Below are positions 22,435-34,066 of a stretch of 64,000 bases of DNA, in pieces (the stretch's first letter is position 1; each line of letters starts with the position of its first letter). Source of the stretch: Pholiota molesta. Taxonomy: Eukaryota; Basidiomycota; Agaricomycetes; Agaricales; Strophariaceae. A program made the position numbers and the translations under genes. The stretch lies in the NCBI GenBank assembly GCA_014925825.1, contig JACGCK010000010.1:372001-436000 (forward strand), written 5' to 3'. The notes beneath the pieces were generated by a model. That model did not search any database. It was not told the origin of the DNA and saw nothing but the letters and a program-made list of their open reading frames with translations.

Positions 22435-24788
22435 ATGCAGTACCCTGCTGCGCTCAGAAATACGCAACCTTTGCGCGTCGCCTATCGGGGAGGCTCGAGC
22501 GTCGACACCTTAATCGCCGCGCCTCCTCCACTCCACTCGTCACGAAGAGAAGGGACCAGCTCGGAGGTTCCAGCAGAACATGGTACTGGGCAGGATGGTT
22601 TCGGAAGCGAAGAGGATGATGATCAGCACAGTTCCCCATCGTTGTCCATGCACTCCTTTCCCGACGACGATTCAGATGAGGCATTCCCTTCGCCTCATTC
22701 AGCGGAAGACTTGCGCGTAACGGACGATCGTCGGACCGATGGAGGAACGGACGGGGGAGATTCATCCACCGCGCTTGCCTACGTATTTCTGCCGAGTCAG
22801 AGCCAGACAGACAGCTCGTTCACAACTTCGACGCCTCCTCCTGCCAGCGATACCCAAGAAGAAAGTCAGAATTCAACTGTTCACTTGACGAGTGGCACCT
22901 TTTCCGCCCCACCGACGCCTAGCCCCTACTCGCACGAAACCCATACGCGCTATGTGGCAAGACACTATTCGACGCCTACGAGCCCGTCCGCGTCGGTAGG
23001 TGCATTGGCACGCTCATCACCGCCGCCAACGATGTATCGCCATACGCCCTTGTCGCAGCCTACAGGGATAGGTCAGATGACATATCGGCACACCAGAACG
23101 AACACCGAGGTTTATCACGACGCGAACAATGATATTTTGAGCGATGGCCACCATGCAAATCGGAACCACCCGCTGCCAATGGCCAGCACGGCCACGTTTT
23201 TGCCGGAGGATGCGAATAGCCAAGCCTCCCAATTCAGATCGCAAGCGAACTTGTCCACGACTAGTACATCTTACAGGCAGCAATCAAGCAGCGCAACGCA
23301 TAAATCTACGACTTCCACCATTATCGCACCGCAGACGGCTCCCGGGCGCGCGACGAACTACGTTTCTCTTTCACGCAAAAGTACAATCAAAAAAGCGGGC
23401 TTTTTTCGCCATGCGACTGTGCCTTCATCGATCACGGGGAAGTTCACGATTGATCCCAGCCTCCACATATCATCCGCCTTGCTCAAGGCACTCGAAACGC
23501 CGAGCACGCTCGTTTCCGCTACGTTTCCGGGAATGCGACCGAAAGGTACTCCAGCGAAACCGCGCACCAAAAATCTGCAATTAGAGGTAGAGAACGGTGG
23601 CATCGACATCGATATACACCTCATACCTCCTCCCAGGGATTATATGACCCGCCGCATGACTGTGACTTCCGTTCCAGCGGCCGACGCGCGGTCGCCGCTT
23701 ACCCGCGCGAGTACGCTAACGTCGCCTAGCAAGGCTTCCGTCGCCGTCGAGAAACCGCCGTTTATGTCTGAGGAGAGCTATGCGCGATCGGGGTTTGGCA
23801 ATAAAAGGCCCAGTCCACTTGGCCGTCACTCTATGGATGCGCAGAGTCCGTTTACTTATCAACAGCCTACGCCTACGCCTCCACCTGCGCCCTCACTTCC
23901 CGTTCGGAAGGTCGTGCCGTCTGGGGCTCTTCCTACGCTAATGGATCTGCGGCTGAAGGAAGTCAAAAATGGGAAATCGCGAAAGGACTCTGGTCCCAAA
24001 AAGGGCAAGGAGTTCGCGCTGGTAGCGCGGATCGTAAGTCGTATTCCAGGGCACTTATCTTCAATTTATTAATCGCTGACATCACCGACGGGGAGCAGCA
24101 TGCACCCAACCCCCGCCCGCCCTTCCACCTCCTCGCCTCCACCGTCGACATCATCCCCTACACCCCTTCCGCGCTCGGCAACGCCGGCATCCCGCCCCCC
24201 GACCCCAACTCCAAATCCAAAAAGCCCTTCGCGCGGCCCCCGCGCCAGGCCGCGCCCGTGCCGTACTCGCGCTCGCAGTCGCGCGCCCCGCTCACGCTGC
24301 ACCTCCCGCGCACCTTCCGCGGCCCGCTGACGGTGAACATCAGCGCGGGCAACCTCGACGCGCACGTGCGGCTGTCGGCGGCGCTCGCGGAGGCCGCGGT
24401 GGTGCTCGCGGAGTCGGCGTACTCGCGCGGGTATTTCGTGGGCAGGCTCGCGCCGGACGAGGAGAAGCGGGATCTGAAGAAGATGGGGAGCACGACGGAG
24501 TGGACTTTTATTGATCGACGCGGGGAGGAGACGGCGAGCGATACGACGACGCCGCATCCGCGCCATGAGAATGTGAATGAGAGTGGGGAGAAGCGTCCGA
24601 CTGGCGAGGGTACGAGCGAGGGAGATGCAGAATCCAAGCAGGATGATGGGGAGAACCAGGAGGAGGAGGAATGGGCTGGGGATAAAATCGATGTGTTCGT
24701 GGGGAGTGGGAAGGTGTTTCTGCAGCTGCTGGGAGAGGAGGACCCGTTCGGTAAGAAAGGATTTTGGAGTAGAGTTATGGGACTTTGA
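22435..24788 (+). CDS. Large protein with disordered N-terminus; DUF7330-like C-terminal region
   Basis: Two exons, 22435-24033 and 24099-24788 (intron GTAAGT..GCAG), predict about 762 residues. Residues 1-320 are low complexity, rich in Ser, Thr, Pro and acidic clusters, and look disordered. From about residue 330 a folded part begins: GKFTIDPSLHISSALLKAL, then NLQLEVENGGIDIDIHLI, a proline-rich insert, LTLHLPRTFRGPLTVNIS, YFVGRLAPDEEKRDL, WTFIDRR and DKIDVFVGSGKVFLQLLGE. Alternating beta-type segments like these resemble the uncharacterised fungal DUF7330 domain, which I cannot confirm without a search. There is no signal peptide or membrane span. The second exon is much richer in G+C than the first. 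Function unknown. Confidence 0.75.
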
Positions 24789-25039
24789 GGATCGCGGCTG
24801 ACGACGGACATGACATGGGTTATGATATATCTGGACAACTGACCAGTACGAATAATTAATCTTAAAATGGACTTTTATATATGACTATCTGTAGTAAGTA
24901 TGTAATTTTTATGGGTGCAGAATGTACGTTACCTTCAACTCGAAGGCGATGAGACTGTTGATTACGCGAGCCACAATGAGCGCTTAATTGTCCTACTCAA
25001 GGATCGGGCCACTCATTCTACCTCTCTCCATGTGTTGTC

Positions 25040-26344
25040 CTACCGATGATCATTGGATGAATTGAAAGCGACGTGCAGAGAGTTGAGGCGGGAGGTCAAG
25101 AAATCGGCAGAGGACCCGTCGCGCGCCAGCACCCCCAGCCTTTCATTTTCCCTCTCCTCCCGATACAGGTAGTCGGCAGCACCGGACATGTGCGCAACGC
25201 GACAGACAGCTGCATGCAGCCTAAGATAGTCGGATCTAGGGAGCGGAAGACCTGGATCGGCGGATGTGAAAGTGACGGTGGGATTGGGCGGCAGGTAAAT
25301 AAAAGGGAAAACATTAGGAATCGCTGTGCACACTCTGTAGGTGTCGCCCTGCGGGAGCGCATCAAAGGGCAGGGATGGAGAAGATGGGGGCTGGGGACGC
25401 ACCGTGACGTGCTCGAACCACAGATCGAGGTCGTCGAACATCTGGCGCAGCCCCATGTCCATCGTAAATCCATTTCCAAGGTGATGAATCTTCTCACCAT
25501 CGAGCTCAGATAGGCCATCGATGCCGCTGAAGCTCTCGAGGATAGGCCAGACATTTCCTGCATATTTTTTCTGCGAAAAACTCAAAACAATATGATAGGG
25601 AAATAGTAAACGAGCTCACGTTCTCGTCGCCATGATCATTTGGATCAAATCCCCAGTTGGTCGAAGGGGGGAAGATGTGGCAGTAGTTGGTGTGACAACG
25701 TATAGTGTCAGCAGTAATGTTGTACCTCTCCAAGTCGTCTGGTCCCATGTGTTTGAGGCTACTTATATCTGCCCAACCCGTCACGACACAGCGGTAGTTG
25801 TCGCGTCTTAACGCCTTCACCGGAAGGGGTGTCGATAGTCAGTTTTAACGTCCCAACCTACGAATGTGTGCCCATACACACCGCTATTTTCGCAGCTTCG
25901 TGGCTCGTGGGGGCTGCATCCACGGTGTCGCTGAAGGCCCGCCGGCGCGTCTCAAAGGACGATCGACTAGGGTGCTCTGACGGAGCCGGGGTGCTTCCCT
26001 TGCTACCTCGAACTGTAAAGAAGATGAGAACCCAACCTGGCGATCAAGGTATAAAGAAAGGCTTCACAAGGGCGGATCAAATGATTGATATAAAACCGCG
26101 CCAGCGCCTTCATCTTCCCGACGTCTGCACCGCAGTCCATGATCTCTTGAGCGACGCCGCCCCCGGCTTCGTGTGGGAGCTCGCGGAGCAGGTAACCCAG
26201 GCAGCGGGCAAGCATCTGGGTGTCCGTATCACTGTCAGCGCCTGCATCAGCCTCCATCATCACGCATTGCGCATACGCGTCGTGGAGGGGCGCCTGAGTG
26301 TCGCGATTGTAAACCGGAAGCGGTTGGGCTTGCAAAGTTGCCAT
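25040..26344 (-). CDS. HNH-nuclease-domain protein, paralogue A
   Basis: Five exons: 26068-26344, 25882-26012, 25620-25814, 25403-25570 and 25040-25348, about 359 residues. Every junction keeps phase and has GT..AG ends. The protein matches the HNH_2 type found in large numbers in basidiomycetes: RRDNYRCVVTGW, then TNYCHIFPPSTNWG (first His), KKYAGNVWPILESF, HHLGNGFTMDM (Asn) and LRQMFDDLDLWFE. In this copy the position that is His in the sister copies (LHTMFD) is Arg-Gln (LRQMFD), so the third residue of the HNH triad is lost and it may not cut DNA. It is the leftmost of three head-to-tail paralogues and is convergent with the gene ending at 24788. An extra upstream ATG exists in frame; MATLQ at 26344 is chosen because the sisters start there. 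Confidence 0.8.
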
Positions 26345-26681
26345 GGTGGCGTCAAAGTGATTATAACAAACAGGGATTTGGACCAAGGCGTTTTCAGTCC
26401 GCTCAGCAGTGGGTCGTTTGAGGCGGGTTGTGGTTTGGTTGCGCGCTGAATATTAATTTTGAATTCGCGATTAAAGTGCACACTAATAGAAGGGTCACTT
26501 TCACGTGATGTTACTTGAGTTGCGGAAAGTCGGAAAAAAAAAACAAAACGTAGATCGCACAAACGAAAAAAGATTGCGTTTTAATTTTTTTTACAGCCTG
26601 AATCAAGCCTGAATGCCATATGTCTGAGGTTCCTCGAGCACAAACGCAAAACGGAAAGGTGGTATGGTAAAATCCTTCCTT

Positions 26682-27965
26682 CTACACCACGAGCGCCACA
26701 TGCGCGAGGCGCGAGGCTAAGAGAGCGGCAGAGGAGCCGTCAAGAGCCAACACCCCCCGGCTTTCACTTTCCCTCTCCTCCCGATCCAGGTATCCAGCAG
26801 CACCGGACAGGTGGGCAACTCGACAGACAGCTGCATGCAGCCGGAGGTAGTCAGAGTTAGGGAGCGGAAGAGATGGATCGGTGGATGTGAAAGTGACAGT
26901 GGGATTGGGTGGCAGAAACTTAAAATGGAGAACATTAGGATCCACTGTACAAACTCTGTACGTATCACCCTGCGAGAGCATCAGAGGACAGAGAGAATAA
27001 GATATAGACTGAGTACGCACTGCATCATGCTCAAACCACAGTTCGAGGGCGTCGAACATTGTATGGAGCTCCATGTCCATCGTAAATCCATTTCCAAGGT
27101 GATGAATCTTCTCACCATTGAGCTTAGATAGAACATCAATGTTGAAGCTCTCGAGGATCGCCCAAACACTTCCTGCATATTTTTTCTGAAGTACAGTGAA
27201 AAAGTCAAAACAGTATGATAGGGAAATAGGAACCGAGCTCACTTTTTTATCGGCAGGATCATTTGAATCAAATCCCCAGTTGGTCGAAGGGGGGAAGATG
27301 TGGCAGTAGTTGGTGTGACAACGTATAGTGTCAGCAGTAATGTTGTACCTCTCCAAGTCGTCTGGTCCCATGTGTTTGAGGCTACTTATATCTGCCCAAC
27401 CCGTCACGACACAGCGGTAGTTGTCGCGTCTTAACGCCTTCACCGGAAGGGGTGTCGATAGTCAGTTTTAACGTCCCGATCTATGAATGTGTGCCCATAC
27501 GCACCGCTATTTTCGCAGCTTGGTGGCTCGTGGGGGCTGCATCCACGGCGTCGCTGAAGGAACGCCGGCGCGTCTCAAAGGACGATCGACTAGAGTGCTC
27601 TGACGGAGCCGGGGTGCTTCCTTTGTCACCCCGAACTGGAAGAAGATGAGAACCCAACCTGGTGATCAAGGTATAAAGAAAGGCTCACAAAGTCGGATCA
27701 AATGATTGATATAAAACCGCGCCAGCGCCTTCATCTTCCCGACGTCTGCCCCGCAGTCCATGATCTCTTGCGCGACAACTCCGCTGGCTTCGCTTGGGAG
27801 CTCGCGGATCAGGTAGCCCAGGCAGCGGGCAAGCATCTGGGTGTCCGTGTCGCTATCAGCGCCTGCATCAGCCTCCATCATCACGCATTGCGCATACGCG
27901 TCGTGGAGGGGCGCCTGGGTGTCGCGATTGTAAACCGGAAGCGGTTGGGGTTGCAAAGTCGCCAT
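26682..27965 (-). CDS. HNH-nuclease-domain protein, paralogue B
   Basis: Five exons: 27689-27965, 27505-27635, 27243-27437, 27021-27185 and 26682-26969, about 351 residues with the same exon phases as its neighbours. It carries RRDNYRCVVTG, TNYCHIFPPSTNWG, HHLGNGFTMDM and LHTMFDALELWFE, so all three HNH positions (His, Asn, His) are present. The C-terminal region (RLHAAVCRVAHLSGAAGYL) is shared by all copies. Exons 3 to 5 and the introns between them form one continuous open frame (26682-27443), so intron retention would still give a long protein. Fungal proteins of this type have no known substrate; nuclear endonuclease activity is the family expectation. Confidence 0.82.
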
Positions 27966-28419
27966 GGTGGCGTCCAGGAAGGCGCAAAGTGATTATAACA
28001 GACAGGGATTTAGACCAAGGCGATTTCAGTCCGCTCAGCAGTGGGTCGTTTGAGGCGGGTTGCGGTTTGGTCGCGCACTGAATACTAATTTTGAATTCGC
28101 AAGTCTAGTACGGCTCGGTGACGACAGTGACTCAAACTGGTTAGTCATCAGCGCCTGCCCGCCGAAATTAAAGTTGCGCGCAACGATTTCAAAATTGCGC
28201 GCTACCCGCATTATCCGCAAAAGATTTTTTCATTCTCAAATTTGGGACAAGTATTGCAGAAAGTCAAAAAAAAAAAAAACACAAAAAGTAAATCACACTA
28301 ACAAAAAAAGATTGCAATTTAATTTTTTTTACAGTTTGAATGCCATATGTCTGAGGTTCCTCGAGCACGAACGCAAAACGGAAAGGTGGTATGGTAAAAC
28401 CTTGGTAAAATCCTTCCTT

Positions 28420-29716
28420 CTATGCCACGAGTGCCACATGCATGAGGCGCGAGGTCAAGAAATCGGCAGAGGAGCCGTCGCACGCCAGCACCCCCAGCCT
28501 TTCATTTTCCTTCTCCTCCCGATCCAGGTATCCAGCAGCACCGGACATGTGCGCAACTCGACAGACAGCTGCATGCAGCCGGAGGTAGTCAGATCTAGGG
28601 AGCGGAAGAGATGGATCGGTGGATGTGAAAGTGACAGTGGGATTGGGCGGCAGGTAAATAAAAGGGGAAACATGAGGATGTACTGTACAAACTCTGTAGG
28701 TATCACCCTGCGGGAGCGTCAGTCGGAGGGCAGGGAGAAGAAGGTACAGACTGAGTACGCACTGCGTCATGCTCGAACCACAGATTGAGGGCGTCGAACA
28801 TCGTATGGAGCGTCATGTCCATCGTAAATCCATTTCCAAGGTGATGAATCTTCTCACCATTGAGCTCAGATAGAACATCAATGCTGAAGCTCTCGAAGAT
28901 AGCCCAGACACTTCCTGCATATTTTTTCTGAAGTAAGTACGGCGAAAGAGTCAAAACAATATGATAGGGAAATAGTAAACGAGCTCACCTTTTTGTCGGC
29001 ATGATCATTTGGATCAAATCCCCAGTTGGTCGAAGGGGGGAAGATGTGGCAGTAGTTGGTGAGACAATGAAGAGAGTTGGCATCAATGTTGTACCTCTCC
29101 AAGTCTTCTGGTCTCATGGATTTGACGCTACTTACATCTATGCCACCCGACACAACACAGCGGTAGTTGTCACGTCTTAACGCCTTCAACAGAACGGGTG
29201 TCAATAGTCAGTTGTAACGTCCCGACCTATGAATGTGTGCCCATACGCACCGATATTTTCGCAGCTTGGTGGCTCATGGGGGCTGCATCCACGGCGTCGC
29301 TGAAGGAACGCCGGCGCGTCTCAAAGGACGATCGACTAGAGTGCTCTGACGGAGCCGGGGTGCGACCTTTGTCACCTCGAACTGGAAAGAAGATGAGACC
29401 CAAGCTGCTGATTAAGTATAAAGAAGGGCTCACAAAGTCGGATCAAATTATTGATATACAACCGCGCCAGCGCCTTCATCTCCCCGACGTCTGCACCGCA
29501 GTCCATGATCTCTTGGGCGACAACTCCGCTGGCTTCGTTTGGGAGCTCCAAGATCAGGTAGCCCAGGCAGCGCGCAAGCATCTGGGTGTCCGTGTCGCTG
29601 TCAGCGCCTCCATCCGCCTCCATCCTCAGGCATTGCTCATAAGCGGCGTGGAGGGGCGCGCGGGTGTCGCGAGTGTAGATGTTGGCTGGAAGCGGTTGGG
29701 GGCGCAAGGTCGCCAT
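28420..29716 (-). CDS. HNH-nuclease-domain protein, paralogue C
   Basis: This is the third tandem copy, intact, with five exons in the same pattern and about 353 residues. Exon 1 is a little longer than in A and B (PLPANIYTRDT). Its domain reads RRDNYRCVVSGG, TNYCHIFPPSTNWG, HHLGNGFTMDM and LHTMFDALNLWFE, so the HNH triad is complete. It differs most from A and B in the stretch just after the first motif. It is divergent from the TFIIA gamma gene with only about 290 nt between the two ATGs, so the two share one promoter region. The truncated inverted copy at 33520 resembles this one most (it also has PVNIYTRDT). Confidence 0.82.
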
Positions 29717-30005
29717 GGTGGCGTCCAGGAAGGCGCAAAGATGACTATAACTTAGACCAAGGCGTTTGCAGTGGGTCGTTTCGAGAGGTTGGTTGCGGGT
29801 TGGTTGCGGTCATGATTCACGCGTCCTTTATAATTAAAGTTGAATATTAATTTTGCAAACGGCACGGTCACTTTCACGTGACGTTACGGCTCGGTGACGA
29901 CAGTGACTCAAGCTGGTTGGTCACCAGCGCCTACCCTGTCCCTCACCACGACCATCACCGTCGCCCAAGCCGCCGATAGACACCCCTAGCCCCCGTCATC
30001 GAACC
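29717..30005. promoter_or_regulatory. Bidirectional promoter between HNH copy C and TFIIA gamma
   Basis: 289 nt separate two divergent ATGs. It includes an E-box-like CACGTG near 29875 and a block from about 29887 to 29938 that is repeated at about 28110-28162, between HNH copies B and C. A CACGTG also lies near 26504, upstream of copy A. Confidence 0.5.
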
Positions 30006-30618
30006 ATGGCATCCGCGTACTACGAATTCTACCGCGGCTCATCGTATGTATCTTTCATGGCCTCCTGCCCACAGCCCCACCAACCTTGGCCTGGTCTCCG
30101 CTTGACAGAATTGGCATGGCGCTGACGGATTCGCTGGACGAACTCATCACGAGCGGTGCAATTACACCTCAGTTGGCGATGAAGGTCCTGCAGCAGGTGT
30201 GTCTGTCTTCTCCCCTGGCTGGTGCGCGGAGGCCTTGTGCGGGCGGAGTGGGCAAGGCCGCACCCCCCGCAGTGCCACTCCATGTGGATGGCGCGTGGGG
30301 CACTATGGTCAGGAATAGAGGCAGCATCTAACGGGTTCTGCAGTTCGACAAGTCGCTGGCGGACACGATGGTGAAGCAGGTGAAGACGAAGACGACGCTG
30401 AAGGTGCGTCCGCGTGCTTCTTGTGCTCCCTTTCTCTGCTGACATCACGGACCGCGGCCCAGGGCCACCTCCGCACATATCGCCTGTGCGACGACGTGTG
30501 GACCTTCATCATCAAGAACCCGACGTTCAAGATGGAGTCCAACGACATGGTCAGCGCACAGCGCATCAAGATCATCGCTTGCAAGAACGGCGACGCCATC
30601 GAGGCCGGGAAGAAGTGA
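30006..30618 (+). CDS. TOA2: Transcription initiation factor IIA, gamma (small) subunit
   Basis: Four exons, 30006-30043, 30109-30196, 30344-30403 and 30463-30618, predict 113 residues, the normal size. The sequence follows TFIIA gamma closely: YYEFYRGSS at the start, [32 protein letters not shown], then the beta-barrel part [16 protein letters not shown] and [16 protein letters not shown] binds TBP on the TATA box and stabilises the initiation complex in the nucleus. The protein joins the alpha-beta subunit through the four-helix bundle formed by its first half. This is an essential single-copy gene in most fungi and so a good anchor for judging the neighbouring duplications. Confidence 0.95.
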
Positions 30619-31016
30619 TCCGGAGCCCCGCCCGGCACATCGTCGGGGCAGTTTGGGCGTCTGTATAGGACAAGACGCACCACAGAGCGCAATCCCCTGG
30701 GATTTTGAACGTTCATACATGGCTTTGGCGGCGGCTGCGAGGTTATCCCTAGGTTGAGATCGGCTTGTTATGCTTTCTTTCATCATGTCCTTTGTACAAC
30801 AATCTGCATTATAACTATTTTCTACATTTTATAGAGCCAGCTCCGATCACATCCAAATACACGATTTTGCGTCACACTCCTTCGCAGACATCCGCCACAA
30901 CAAGAGGTAGATGTTCTTGTATGATGGTCAGAATTCGAAAATATCATGTTATGCGAGAAGTTTTCATATAGTCTGATAGTGTACATAGCAAGGATCCACC
31001 TACAATACATCTAACA

Positions 31017-32922
31017 TCAAGTATTGAGAGTAGTTAGCCGTTCGCGAACGATGTCGGCCACTGTCGGTCCATGCACGGGGAGCGCGACTACAAAAGCGAA
31101 GCAACATGAGACAACGCCCAGGAAAATAGCAGGACGACGTACATCCGTTGAAATCTGTCCGGTTACCATGCTCGACCCCCTTGAACCACTCGCCAGGGGG
31201 ATAGGTGAGGGCGGTGTCGTTCCAGATGGCGTAATGCTAATTCCATGCTCGAAAACTGAGCGGTTTCTTATGCAAGATTTTTGGCTTACTTTGTGGCCGA
31301 TGTTTCTTGAGAGTATTTCGTAGTCGTGTAAATATGCTGGAAAGATTCGGTAAGGTTGTTTTTAAGAGCAAAGAGGGATGGAAGCGTACAATTAGGATAG
31401 AATATCTCTATGACCGTAGACCGAGGAGAATACGGCATCCACAGCTGGTGCGTCAGCCCATTCCCATGCACCCCGACCATAATCTTCAAGCCAAACCAGA
31501 GAATGTTCAAAAAGGTGCACGCGGCCAAGACAACAACGACGCGCACACACCGTAGTCCGCGCCACCATCTCCAGCTGCGCCGCAAACGTGCGGTTCTCCA
31601 TCTGCACCACGTGCACCTCGCACACGCCCTCCCTTTCCAGCCCGCGCAGCGCCCCCACCAGCCCCGCGTGCGCCGCCTCCGTCAGCCGGCGCACCCCGCC
31701 CTGCCGCGAGATATACGTCACCACCGGCCTCCCCGACCTTGCCCCGCTTGGCGCCACCACGCGCCCGCGCGCGTCCAGCACGGGCACGTACCCCACCGCG
31801 TTCCTTAGCACGCGCGCCTGCACGCGCGCCCAGAACCGCGGCGGCGGCGTGAGGGCCATGGTGCTGGCGATCATCTTGTACCAGAGGGAGGCGAGCGGGC
31901 TGGTGTGCGCGGCGGGGCGCGAGACGAGCAGCGCGCGGGCGAAGACGACGGTGCGGTTCAGCGCGGCGAGGTCCGCCCAGAAGTCCGCGCGTTCTATAGA
32001 GGCGCCGGGCCAGGCGGCGCGCATGAGCGGGCCGTCGACGCCCGCGGGGTCGCGCCAGGCGTCGCCTTTGATGTTCTGCGGGATGGGAGGGGGGAGGGGT
32101 CAGTGGTGGAAGGAAGGGGAGGGGGGAGGCGAGGTACGCACGGGGAGTATGAAGTGCTGCGGCTGGGCGGGCGGCGCGCTGCCCCCCGCGGCGGAGGCGA
32201 CGCTGGAGTACACGCGCATCGCGCCGAGCATGAGCTCGCCCCACCAGTGGTAGTAGTGCTAGAATAGGGCTCTGATTAGGCGGGTCGGGCGGGGGAGCAG
32301 GGGAAGGGGGTGGGCGTACCGCGGTGAATTGCTCGGTGTCCCAGAGGATGAACGACACGCCGTCGATGACCACGGCGCTCTCGCCTAGGAGCGGCTTCGC
32401 GTCTTCGGGCGAGATGATTTGCATCTCCTGCAGTTATTGTCAGCATATACAATGGCCCCAAGAGAGAAGGAAAGAAAGAAAGAAAAGATAAATCACCTGG
32501 GGCGTTGGGTCCGTGTTGAGATTAAGTTGTCTGTTCACCGGCCTCGAGAGAATACTCTTGAGCGGGGGGAACGCCTTTGGATCATTCGTAACCGCATATA
32601 TCGTCCCGTTCCACACATACAGCCTATCGAACACATTGAACCCCGGGACCGCGACGCCGCCCACGAGCGTCGTCTCCGTTATCGCCATATCCGCCGCCGC
32701 CGCCGCCGCTGCTGCATCCGCGTCGGTGTCTGTCGTCTGCAGCGCAAACTGCTGCAGCCCGCCCAGGTAGGCGTGCCGGTCCCACCGAGGCGGCGTGAAC
32801 TTGGCCTGCAGCTCGTGCGCGGAGAAGTGGGGTTGGAGGTCCTTGGGGAGCACCCGGAAAAGGCAGACCACGCCGGTGGTGCAGACGAGGGTGAACACGG
32901 CGCGCTGGCGTTTGGTCCACAT
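31017..32922 (-). CDS. Glycosyltransferase family 61 (GT61) protein
   Basis: Eight exons: 32497-32922, 32320-32427, 32142-32258, 31551-32075, 31390-31483, 31290-31336, 31143-31236 and 31017-31087, about 493 residues in one consistent frame. A single N-terminal hydrophobic segment (VFTLVCTTGVVCLF) suggests a type II Golgi protein. The GT61/DUF563 core is clear: HYYHWWGELMLG, VTYISRQGGVRRLT, MVGVHGNGLTHQLWMP, STVIEIFYP, then HDYEILSRNIGHKHYAIWND and VEHGNRTDF. GT61 enzymes add xylose, arabinose or N-acetylglucosamine to glycans. The fungal members are not well characterised, so donor and acceptor are unknown. The 3' exons lie beyond the first stop of the obvious open frame and were placed by matching the family's C-terminus. 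An alanine run interrupts the N-terminal part. The gene converges with TFIIA gamma. Confidence 0.88.
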
Positions 32923-33410
32923 CTGGTATGGGTGCGTGGAGGGGCGAGATACGGACTAGGCGGGGTGGGTGGCACGTAGAGGATGTATGGGTGGACGAAT
33001 TTAGGACTGGTGGGGTGCAAGTGCTTGTAGGGTCAGGATGTATGCATGGTTATGATCGGGATCTTGTGTCATGAAAGTGCGGAACGATTACAGTAGTGGC
33101 CGAACTCTTCTTCTATGGCGCCCGCAAGATGAATATCAACCTTGTTAAACGTTAAACGCGAGGTAGGCGGTCGGCATAGCTAGATAGGATTGAAAGAACC
33201 ACAGTCACTCTGGTGCTCAACCTTATGGTGGAAACTTTGAGAGCAGAACAACAATAGTCCCGTATTACGCGGAAAGACCACATTCTAAGCTGAAGTGAAC
33301 CGAAGCGGCGCCCAGCCATGGATCGAGCAAGGATTAGTGAGAAAGTCAAATGTCGAAGCTAAAAGCAGAGCGACGAGCAGCCTAATAAATAACGCCACAT
33401 AAGCAATTTT

Positions 33411-33743
33411 GACCGCAACAAGCCTCCCGAAACGACCCACTGCCGAAATGCAGGCTGAAAACGCCTTGGTCTAAATCCCTGTTCGTTCCATTCATCCTTG
33501 CGCCTTCCTGGACGCCACCATGGCGACCTTGCGTCCCCAACCGCTTCCGGTCAACATCTACACTCGCGACACCCGCGCGCCCCTCCACGACGCTTATGAG
33601 CACTGCCTGAGGATGGAGGCGGATGCAGGCGCCGACAGTGCCACGGACACCCAGATGCTTGCCCGCTGCCTGGGTTACCTGCTCCGCGAGCTCCCACACG
33701 AAGCCGGGGGCGGCGTCGCGCAAGAGATCATGGACTGCGGTGC
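33411..33743 (+). pseudogene. Truncated, inverted HNH paralogue (promoter plus part of exon 1)
   Basis: The promoter-side sequence and the first 74 codons of an HNH-type exon 1 (ATG at 33520, MATLRPQPLPVNIYTRDT to EIMDCG) lie here on the plus strand, opposite to the three tandem copies. Homology stops abruptly at about 33741-33746, where the tail of the RRM gene begins in another frame. The open frame continues to 33957, so a chimeric 145-residue peptide is possible, but all nuclease motifs are gone. Confidence 0.85.
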
Positions 33744-34066
33744 TCGGCGCGGTCGCTGGAAACGGGTCCAGTGTTGTTGGCTCCAATGCGCCACAGCTGG
33801 CGGCGAAGTCGCACTACTCCCCGAGCAGCCAGCACATTTTCGGCGAGATGGAGTCGTCGTCGTCGACTTCTTCGCTCATCTCGCCGACGCTGACGTATGG
33901 AACGCAGACGCCGTCGACGCTAAGCCCTGCGACGCCGTTCTTTGGCTCGTTCAATAGCCAGACGGAGGGCTTTGAGAAAGGTGGCCATGGATCGGGGGCG
34001 GAGGGGCAGCAGAAGAAGCAGGTCAATTCTGGCTCAGGGGTTGGCCTTTCATCGTTAAGGAGTTAA
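33744..34066 (+). pseudogene. 3' fragment of the tandem-RRM gene
   Basis: About 107 codons, beginning near GNGSSVVGSNAPQL and ending GVGLSSLRS plus stop, are nearly identical to the C-terminus of the intact gene at 46695-51351. It lacks both RRMs, the start and any promoter. It marks one end of the inverted duplication. The following 3' UTR copy continues to about 34650. Confidence 0.9.

Noticed and set aside
31507..32424. A 305-codon minus frame overlapping the GT61 gene
   Set aside because: It is the wrong frame of real exons plus introns. The spliced GT61 model explains the region and matches the family to its C-terminus.
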